A program made the position numbers and the translations under genes. A stretch of DNA of 48,481 nt, taken from assembly GCA_017935365.1 (NCBI GenBank), contig JAGBHT010000013.1:1-48481 (forward strand). Direction: 5' to 3'. Shown piece by piece: positions 43,243-48,481 of the stretch; the stretch's first letter is position 1; every line of letters begins with the position of its first letter. A model generated the notes under the pieces. That model had not been told where the DNA came from. It was given only the letters and a program-made list of their open reading frames with translations, and searched no databases. Source of the stretch: Ruminiclostridium sp. (lineage in GTDB: Bacteria > Bacillota > Clostridia > Oscillospirales > Ruminococcaceae).

Positions 43243-44376
43243 TTGAAGATCATTTCCGACTCAACACCGCTTATTGACGGCTACCGTATGCCGGCGGAAT
43301 TTTCACCACACAGCGGTTGTATAATAATATTCCCGGAACGCCCGGACTCGTGGCAGTACGGCGGCATAAAGGCGAAGAAAGCGTTCTGCGAGGTTGCCTG
43401 CGCCATTGCAAAGAGCGAAAAGGTGACAGTTCTCGCGTCATTCGAGCAGTATGAGAACGCGCGCAGAATGCTGCCGCCTAATATCCGTGTTGTTGAAATG
43501 TCCTCGGACGATGCGTGGGCAAGAGATGTTTCACCTGAATTTGTAGTAAACGACAAGGGCGATATGCGCGGCGTGGACTGGTATTTTAACGCGTGGGGCG
43601 GTCTTGTGGACGGACTTTATTTTCCGTGGGACAAGGATAACAAGATAGCACGCAAGGTCTGCGATATGCTTGATGTCGATGTGTACGACTTCAGCGACTT
43701 TGTACTTGAGGGCGGAAGCATAAGCTCGGACGGCGAGGGAACAATTCTCACCACCGAAGCGTGTCTTCTCAGTGCAGGAAGAAATCCGCAGATGTCAAAG
43801 GCGGAAATAGAAGAAAATCTCTGCGAGGGACTGGGCGCCAAGAAGATAATATGGCTTCCCGGCGGAATACTGGGTGACGAAACGAACGAACACGTTGACA
43901 ATATCTGCGTGTTTGCCGCTCCTCACACCGTACTTTTATCTTGGTGCGAGGACGAAACGAGCGAACAGTACAAGATGTGCCGCGCCTGTCTTGACGTACT
44001 GGAAAACAGCACTGACGCACTCGGCAGAAAGATAGACGTTGTAAAGCTTGCCATGCCGAAGCCGGTCTATATGACCGATGATGAAGTCGCAGGTCTTGAC
44101 CCGTTTGACGGCGAACCTACAAGAGATACGGTAAGTCCGCTCAGTGCAAGCTATGTAAATCTTTATATCGGTAACAAGGTCGTTGTAATGCCTGCTTTCG
44201 GCGGAGCAAATACCGAATACGACCTCAGGGCAAAGCAGGAAGTGCAAAAGGTATTCCCCGACCGTGAGATAATACAGATATACGCACGCGATATACTTAT
44301 CGGCGGCGGAAATATCCATTGCATAACCCACCAGATACCGTCATTTGTCAGAAAGGAAACTCCCTATGATGAGTAA
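43243..44376 (+). CDS. aguA: Agmatine deiminase
   Basis: 377 residues. It converts agmatine to N-carbamoylputrescine plus ammonia in the arginine-to-putrescine route. Substrate-channel residues appear in RMPAEFSPHSGCIIIFPERPDSW and DDAWARDVSPEF; VLEGGSISSDGEGT and GDETNEHVDN are family signatures. The catalytic cysteine is in GGGNIHCITHQ near residue 360. The start is TTG at 43243 with AAAAGGAG 6 nt upstream; no ATG is better placed. It lies 24 bp after iorB, so it may be transcribed with ior, and overlaps aguB by 11 bp. Confidence 0.94.
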   Translation: MKIISDSTPLIDGYRMPAEFSPHSGCIIIFPERPDSWQYGGIKAKKAFCEVACAIAKSEKVTVLASFEQYENARRMLPPNIRVVEMSSDDAWARDVSPEFVVNDKGDMRGVDWYFNAWGGLVDGLYFPWDKDNKIARKVCDMLDVDVYDFSDFVLEGGSISSDGEGTILTTEACLLSAGRNPQMSKAEIEENLCEGLGAKKIIWLPGGILGDETNEHVDNICVFAAPHTVLLSWCEDETSEQYKMCRACLDVLENSTDALGRKIDVVKLAMPKPVYMTDDEVAGLDPFDGEPTRDTVSPLSASYVNLYIGNKVVVMPAFGGANTEYDLRAKQEVQKVFPDREIIQIYARDILIGGGNIHCITHQIPSFVRKETPYDE

Positions 44377-45247
44377 TGTCAAGGTTGCGGCAGTACAGAT
44401 GAGCTGTAGTGACGACCGTGAAGAAAATATTGCAAAGGCTGAACGCATGGTAAGGCAGGCGGCGACAGACGGAGCGAATGTAATACTTCTGCCCGAACTG
44501 TTCGAGCTCCCATACTTCTGTCAGGAAAAGAACTATGATTATTACTACCTTGCGGATAAAACGGAAGAAAACCCTGCCGTAAAGCGTTTTATGCAGGTTG
44601 CAAAGGAAACAGGTACGGTTATCCCCGTCAGCTTCTATGAAAAGCACGGCAATGCGTTTTTCAATACGATAGCTATGATAGATTGCGACGGCTCGCTTAT
44701 GGGAATATACCGCAAGAGCCATATACCGGACGACCATTTCTATCAGGAGAAGTTCTACTTTACACCGGGCGACACCGGCTTCAAGGTATGGAACACAAAG
44801 TTCGGCTGTATCGGTGTAGGTATATGCTGGGATCAGTGGTTCCCCGAAGCCGCTCGCTGTATGGCGCTTATGGGTGCGGATATGCTCCTTTACCCCACCG
44901 CTATCGGCAGCGAGCCTATACTGGAGTGCGATTCTATGCCCCACTGGAGAAGAGCTATGCAGGGACACTCAGCCGCAAACTTAGTGCCTGTGATCGCCGC
45001 TAACAGGATCGGTACGGAGTATGTTCACCCCACCCCCGAAAACCAGAATCAGGATTCATCGCTGACGTTCTACGGCTCATCGTTCATAACGGACGCTACA
45101 GGTGCGATAGTAGCCGAAGCTGACAGAACGGACGAGGCGGTTATTACTGCCGTCATCGACCACGAGCAGAACCGTGACCTGCGTCAAAGCTGGGGCGTGT
45201 TCCGTGACCGCCGACCTGAGCTGTATGGGAAGATTATGGAGCATTAA
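44366..45247 (+). CDS. aguB: N-carbamoylputrescine amidase
   Basis: 293 residues, nitrilase superfamily. It hydrolyses N-carbamoylputrescine to putrescine, CO2 and ammonia. The Glu-Lys-Cys triad is visible: Glu in LPELFELPYFC, Lys in YRKSHIPDD and Cys in GVGICWDQWFPE. The ATG at 44366 is followed by a second ATG; GAAAGGAA upstream fits the first. It is paired with aguA, completing agmatine to putrescine. No arginine decarboxylase is in the window. Confidence 0.95.
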   Translation: MMSNVKVAAVQMSCSDDREENIAKAERMVRQAATDGANVILLPELFELPYFCQEKNYDYYYLADKTEENPAVKRFMQVAKETGTVIPVSFYEKHGNAFFNTIAMIDCDGSLMGIYRKSHIPDDHFYQEKFYFTPGDTGFKVWNTKFGCIGVGICWDQWFPEAARCMALMGADMLLYPTAIGSEPILECDSMPHWRRAMQGHSAANLVPVIAANRIGTEYVHPTPENQNQDSSLTFYGSSFITDATGAIVAEADRTDEAVITAVIDHEQNRDLRQSWGVFRDRRPELYGKIMEH

Positions 45248-45264
45248 AAATCAATCATATGTAA

Positions 45265-45302
45265 CAGCCTGACGGATATAGGTATCCGTCAGGCTGTTTT
45301 TG
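45265..45302 (+). terminator. Terminator of the ior-agu genes
   Basis: CAGCCTGACGGATA (45265-45278) pairs perfectly with TATCCGTCAGGCTG (45283-45296), followed by TTTTTG. Confidence 0.92.
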
Positions 45303-45363
45303 ACATTTCATCTAAAAAATTGACATATATTTAGTAAGATTAACTGAATTTATTTGAATTGTA

Positions 45364-45391
45364 TTGACTTGTTGTATTTTATTAGTATAAT
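45364..45391 (+). promoter_or_regulatory. Promoter of the M23 peptidase gene
   Basis: TTGACT (45364-45369), 16-bp spacer, TATAAT (45386-45391), with AAAGGAGG (45398-45405) before ATG 45412. Confidence 0.78.
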
Positions 45392-45411
45392 ATAGATAAA
45401 GGAGGTTTATT

Positions 45412-46353
45412 ATGAAAAATATTTTAAAAACTGTTTTAATTTTCGCAATAATGTTCAATTGTACAATTTTCGCCAACTATTCTGTATATGCCGAATGCTC
45501 TCACGTATTCGGCGAGTATATTATTACTCAGAACGCCGGGTGTACCACCACAGGCTCTAAATACAGAGTATGCAAAAAGTGCGGATACAAATCCACTGTG
45601 ATGATATATCCGAGAGGACACAATACTAAATCTAAGGTCGTATCGCCAAAGTGTACTGTAAAAGGTTATACCCTTGCTTACTGCACAGTATCAGGCTGTG
45701 ATTATACTGCAAAGTATAATTATACCGACGCTCTCGGTCATAATACCAAAGACACTTGTGTTACACCACCTGATTGTACTACTCAGGGGAAAAGAAAAAT
45801 ATACTGTACAAGATGTTCGTTTGTCAAATATGTACCAATACCTGCACATGGTCATATATATAACAGTGTAAATGAAAATATCTGCATAAAATGCGGATAC
45901 AAAAAGCCGACGACAAACTGGTCTTATATGTTTAAGTCACCTTATATGGCAACTCATATATCGCAGAGATTTCCAAAGTATGACGATGGCACAGAACATC
46001 ATGGCGTAGATATAATTGATGCAAGCGGCAACGTAGATGGCTATCCTGTTTACGCAAGCTATAGCGGTACAGTGTTAGATTCTTTCTATGACAGAACTAA
46101 CGGCAGAGGAGTCTTTGTCAGAATCAAACAGGACAACGGTTATGTTGTCAGATATCTGCATATGAAAAACGGTTCTGTAAATCTCGTAGAAGGAGATAAA
46201 GTAAAAGCCGGCGACTATATCGGAAAAGTTGGTTGTACAGGAGAGGCTTACGGTTCGCATCTGCATTATGATGTTAATAAATCCTTAAATTCTTCGGATT
46301 ACACTCAACCGCTTGACTTTTTCAAAAACATCAATTTCACATATTCATATTAA
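45412..46353 (+). CDS. Secreted M23 (LytM-type) peptidase with cysteine-pair repeats
   Basis: 313 residues. A signal peptide covers residues 1-27 (cleavage near VYA-EC). Residues 28-165 hold repeated units, each with Cys-x-x-Cys pairs and a Gly-His (YRVCKKCGYKS, YCTVSGCDY, IYCTRCSF, ICIKCGYKKP). The C-terminal M23 domain has its zinc ligands in EHHGVDIID and GSHLHYDV, plus YLHMKN. M23 enzymes cut peptidoglycan cross-bridges or stems. The cysteine repeats resemble those in the LRR/FN3 protein at 1-2331. The gene and its downstream neighbour are noticeably more A/T-rich than most of the window. Confidence 0.9.
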   Translation: MKNILKTVLIFAIMFNCTIFANYSVYAECSHVFGEYIITQNAGCTTTGSKYRVCKKCGYKSTVMIYPRGHNTKSKVVSPKCTVKGYTLAYCTVSGCDYTAKYNYTDALGHNTKDTCVTPPDCTTQGKRKIYCTRCSFVKYVPIPAHGHIYNSVNENICIKCGYKKPTTNWSYMFKSPYMATHISQRFPKYDDGTEHHGVDIIDASGNVDGYPVYASYSGTVLDSFYDRTNGRGVFVRIKQDNGYVVRYLHMKNGSVNLVEGDKVKAGDYIGKVGCTGEAYGSHLHYDVNKSLNSSDYTQPLDFFKNINFTYSY

Positions 46354-46365
46354 GGAGGTAATTTT

Positions 46366-47268
46366 ATGAAAAAATCGCTAAACGTTCTTATTATCACAGG
46401 CTTATTGCTCGCTGTTTCCGTAACTGCGTGCGGGTGCCAGTCAACATCACAAACAACATCAAACTCGTCCGACATTGTTCAATCCTCTGAGGTTGAAACA
46501 ACACCAAGCTCAGATAAAAGCGAAACTAAATTGGATATACCGGAAGAAATAATGCCGACACTTGATATCAATCAAAACGGCGGAGGTGATGAACTGTCTG
46601 CGTTTTACGGTGCTCAGGAAATATCCAGACTGGGATTATTTTCGATAAAATTTGAAAATCTTGTTAAAGAATCATGTACTGAAGAAGAATTTCAGGAGTA
46701 TATGTCCTGGAGCGAAGAAAATGACAATCCCGTTGATAATAAAGACAGACCTTATAATATCAACGAAATGCCAAATCTCCCTAACGTGGTAAAAAAATAT
46801 TCATTGGATCACGATAAAGTAGCAGAAATATTGAAAGATCTTCAAAAATATTATACTGAGCTTTCATCTGAGAGCGAGAATGCCGAATATGCAGATATGA
46901 TATACACCGATGAAGAAATAGAAGCTATCGCCTCAGGCAATGTGGAAAAATGCTTCAATTTATTCACATACAATACTGCGATTTTGAAGAATGATCTGAT
47001 ATACACACCTGCATATATTTACAACAACACCATGAATAAACTTGAAGAAGCGGGCATAACCGCGGAAGAAATTGCCGCCAGAACAGAAATTTACAGCAGT
47101 TTCTCACTCACCGATGAACAGATGACCGCACTTCAGAACAAAATGCTCAAATATGTTGCTTTGCAAGCTGAAAAAGGCAATTTCAGCGGAACGTATGAAA
47201 TCCCGGCTACCGCAACTTTCAGCGTACCTGAAAAAATCGGAAATGCAACGTTTGTTACACAAACATAA
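46366..47268 (+). CDS. Predicted lipoprotein of unknown function
   Basis: 300 residues. The signal sequence ends in a lipobox, VTAC, with the cysteine near residue 22, then a Ser/Thr-rich linker to about residue 55. The remainder is acidic and mostly helical (for example SCTEEEFQEYMSWSEEN, ITAEEIAARTEIYSS); I recognise no family. It starts 12 bp after the M23 peptidase behind AAGGAGG, so the two are probably one operon. It may assist or restrain the peptidase at the membrane surface, but this is only from position. Confidence 0.8.
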   Translation: MKKSLNVLIITGLLLAVSVTACGCQSTSQTTSNSSDIVQSSEVETTPSSDKSETKLDIPEEIMPTLDINQNGGGDELSAFYGAQEISRLGLFSIKFENLVKESCTEEEFQEYMSWSEENDNPVDNKDRPYNINEMPNLPNVVKKYSLDHDKVAEILKDLQKYYTELSSESENAEYADMIYTDEEIEAIASGNVEKCFNLFTYNTAILKNDLIYTPAYIYNNTMNKLEEAGITAEEIAARTEIYSSFSLTDEQMTALQNKMLKYVALQAEKGNFSGTYEIPATATFSVPEKIGNATFVTQT

Positions 47269-47285
47269 ATGAATCGGGATCCTCC

Positions 47286-47314
47286 TTGACAACCCCCGAC
47301 CGTTATGCTAAAAT
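47286..47314 (+). promoter_or_regulatory. Promoter of pnuC
   Basis: TTGACA (47286-47291), 17-bp spacer, TAAAAT (47309-47314). Transcription would start about 115 nt before the coding region. Confidence 0.8.
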
Positions 47315-47321
47315 AACAATA

Positions 47322-47436
47322 CAAACAATACAATAATTCTGCCACCGGGTAGAGATGCGTAAAGCACCGTAGTACATCGTTAGGTCTTTGAAGATGTACT
47401 TACGGTGCTTTTTTCGGTGAATTTACGGAGGAAATA
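47322..47436 (+). promoter_or_regulatory. Attenuator-type leader of pnuC (possible riboswitch)
   Basis: The leader contains a long hairpin: AAGCACCGTA-GTACATC (from 47362) pairs with GATGTAC-TTACGGTGCTT (to 47410) and ends in TTTTTT, a complete intrinsic terminator before the gene. Upstream, GCCACCGGG and GGTAGAGATGCG (47341-47360) include CACCG, which could pair with the CGGTG of the terminator's 3' arm and act as an anti-terminator. Vitamin transporters of this family are often riboswitch-controlled; I do not recognise the class. Confidence 0.6.
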
Positions 47437-48135
47437 ATGTTAAAAAAACTGAACAACTACTTCACAACATTTGAAAAAATACTATGGATAGGCTCTGTCG
47501 TGCTGATAACCGGCTCGGCAGTCATCTTCGGCAAAGACGGGATACTGTCCGTCATAGCGTCGCTTATCGGCGCTACCTCGCTTTTGCTCAATGCCAAGGG
47601 CAACCCCATAGGACAGGCGCTCGGCGTTGTTTTCAGCATACTCTATGCGATAATTTCCTACTCGTTTGCGTATTACGGCGAAATGATAACCTATCTTTGT
47701 ATGACAGGTCCTATGGCGCTTGCCGCTTTTATAAGCTGGATAAGAAACCCTTTTGCCAAGGGCAAGGCTGAGGTTAAGGTAAATCATATCCACAGGGGCG
47801 AAGTTCTCTTTATGTTCATACTCTCCGCCGTTGTTACCGTAGTTTTCTACTTCGTACTCGACTTTTTCAACACGGCGAATCTGATTCCGAGCACCTTATC
47901 CGTCACAACAAGTTTTCTTGCCGTTTATCTCACATTCCGCCGCAACCACTTCTTCGCCATAGCCTATGCCGCTAACGATATAATACTTATAATACTGTGG
48001 TCGCTTGCCGCTATGAGCGATATCAGCTACCTTTCGGTTGTCACCTGCTTTGTTATATTCCTTGCAAATGACATATATGGATTTGTAAGCTGGAAATCAA
48101 TGAAAAAGCGGCAGACTGAAACTGTATTGCAGTGA
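47437..48135 (+). CDS. pnuC: PnuC-family vitamin/nicotinamide riboside transporter
   Basis: 232 residues with seven to eight membrane helices. Family signs are the start region FEKILWIGSVVLITGSA, NAKGNPIGQALGVVFSILY, and the late AYAANDIILIILWSLAA with FLANDIYGFVSWKSM (the W-x3-W type and N-D residues that line the substrate path). PnuC proteins carry nicotinamide riboside by facilitated diffusion, trapped by later phosphorylation; close relatives carry thiamine or riboflavin, so the substrate is not certain. The Shine-Dalgarno is GGAGGAA. It stands alone behind its own promoter and attenuator. Confidence 0.9.
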   Translation: MLKKLNNYFTTFEKILWIGSVVLITGSAVIFGKDGILSVIASLIGATSLLLNAKGNPIGQALGVVFSILYAIISYSFAYYGEMITYLCMTGPMALAAFISWIRNPFAKGKAEVKVNHIHRGEVLFMFILSAVVTVVFYFVLDFFNTANLIPSTLSVTTSFLAVYLTFRRNHFFAIAYAANDIILIILWSLAAMSDISYLSVVTCFVIFLANDIYGFVSWKSMKKRQTETVLQ

Positions 48136-48147
48136 TCCTTAATAACA

Positions 48148-48181
48148 GAAAAAACGGGCACCGGTTTTTGACCGGTGCCCG
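48148..48181. terminator. Hairpin after pnuC
   Basis: CGGGCACCGGT (48155-48165) pairs with ACCGGTGCCCG (48171-48181), preceded by a run of A. On the plus strand it is followed directly by CAGCTTGTAGAAAAAGT, with the U-tract (TCTTTTTTT) displaced by 17 nt. Confidence 0.75.
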
Positions 48182-48355
48182 CAGCTTGTAGAAAAAGTCT
48201 TTTTTTGGAAATGCAGCTTATTCACAATCCCTAAGCCCAAACCCCTTCCCCTCGGTGAAGGGCTGTGTATGCTCGGTTGGCTTTGCGTCCTGAAAAGCCT
48301 TGTGGCATACACGCCCGGCATCCTTGCCGGGGCTATTTTGCTGGGGCTACGGTAG
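48182..48355 (+). repeat. Terminator-abutting intergenic repeat, second copy
   Basis: It begins with CAGCTTGTAGAAAAAGT, the exact reverse complement of 32676-32692, followed by CAATCCCTAAGCCCAAACCCC, similar to the 32.6 kb copy. It then has the stem TGTATGC...GCATACA around 48266-48313 and CCCGGCA-TCC-TTGCCGGG near 48315-48333. No gene is credible here. Confidence 0.65.
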
Positions 48356-48451
48356 ATTATAATATCAAGTGCAACACTAAAAAATATGGACATCATACTC
48401 ACTTTCGTGTAAAATGTAATTACCACAAAACAAAAGGCACGGAGGTAGAGT

Positions 48452-48481
48452 ATGAAGTCCTATACACATTTTACACTATCT
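48452..48481 (+). CDS. Start of a truncated gene, possibly an IS30-type transposase
   Basis: Only ten codons (MKSYTHFTLS) are inside the window. The Shine-Dalgarno GGAGGT (48441-48446) precedes the ATG. The opening K-x-Y-T-H-x-T-L is like IS30-family transposase N-termini. The A/T-rich stretch 48356-48390 could hold the left inverted repeat. Too little sequence remains to be sure. Confidence 0.35.
   Translation, partial: MKSYTHFTLS

Noticed and set aside
48139..48426. 95-residue minus-strand open frame at the right end
   Set aside because: It runs through the terminator hairpin and intergenic repeat and has no family or ribosome-binding support.

Overview
The window looks like chromosome of a spore-forming, anaerobic, single-membrane Clostridia, most likely Oscillospiraceae (Ruminococcus or [Eubacterium] siraeum-like). 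The evidence is a dipicolinate synthase pair, a translationally fused IspH-ribosomal S1 gene, indolepyruvate:ferredoxin oxidoreductase, AddAB rather than RecBCD, a type IV pilus set with no secretin or PilP, and many consensus sigma-A promoters with 16-17 bp spacers. The genus is inferred from memory of these families, not from a search.

Layout. 1-2.3 kb: 5' part of a secreted LRR/FN3 surface protein. 2.5-4.0 kb: an APH-fold kinase-like protein and D-aminoacyl-tRNA deacylase. 4.0-15.9 kb: a type IV pilus locus. PilT and PilB lie on the minus strand, the prepilin peptidase is divergent on the plus strand, and a six-gene minus-strand operon runs pilC, a pilM-pilN fusion, pilO, a large pilus-associated protein and two prepilins. 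16.2-19.6 kb: purine nucleoside phosphorylase, a 40-residue lipoprotein with its own promoter and terminator, a polysaccharide deacetylase and a family 2 glycosyltransferase. 19.7-23.0 kb: the tightly coupled cmk-plsC-ispH/rpsA operon. 23.1-27.4 kb: a small unknown protein, an HtrA protease, a 0.6 kb non-coding island, and an orphan GHKL histidine kinase preceded by a tiny ORF. 27.5-30.6 kb: an alkylation-repair operon (AlkD-like, Ogt, flavin-binding protein) and dipicolinate synthase A/B. 30.8-32.5 kb: a histone-tail/SCP2 protein and galU. 32.7-40.6 kb: addB-addA-abi. 40.9-45.2 kb: iorA-iorB, then agmatine deiminase and N-carbamoylputrescine amidase. 45.4-48.1 kb: a secreted M23 peptidase, an unknown lipoprotein and a PnuC transporter behind an attenuator-like leader. 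The right edge holds an intergenic repeat and the first codons of what may be an IS30-type transposase.

The observations most worth following are these. (1) A 17-nt motif abuts the terminator hairpin at three separate 3' intergenic regions, and at two of them the whole hairpin is duplicated on both sides of a non-coding insert. (2) An Abi/HEPN-type gene is translationally coupled to addAB. (3) PilM and PilN are fused, with the PilN INLL motif kept at the junction. (4) A 24-residue ORF with a perfect Shine-Dalgarno sits directly upstream of an orphan sensor kinase. (5) A lysine/alanine-rich histone-like tail is joined to an SCP2-type domain. No CRISPR array, tRNA or rRNA was seen.
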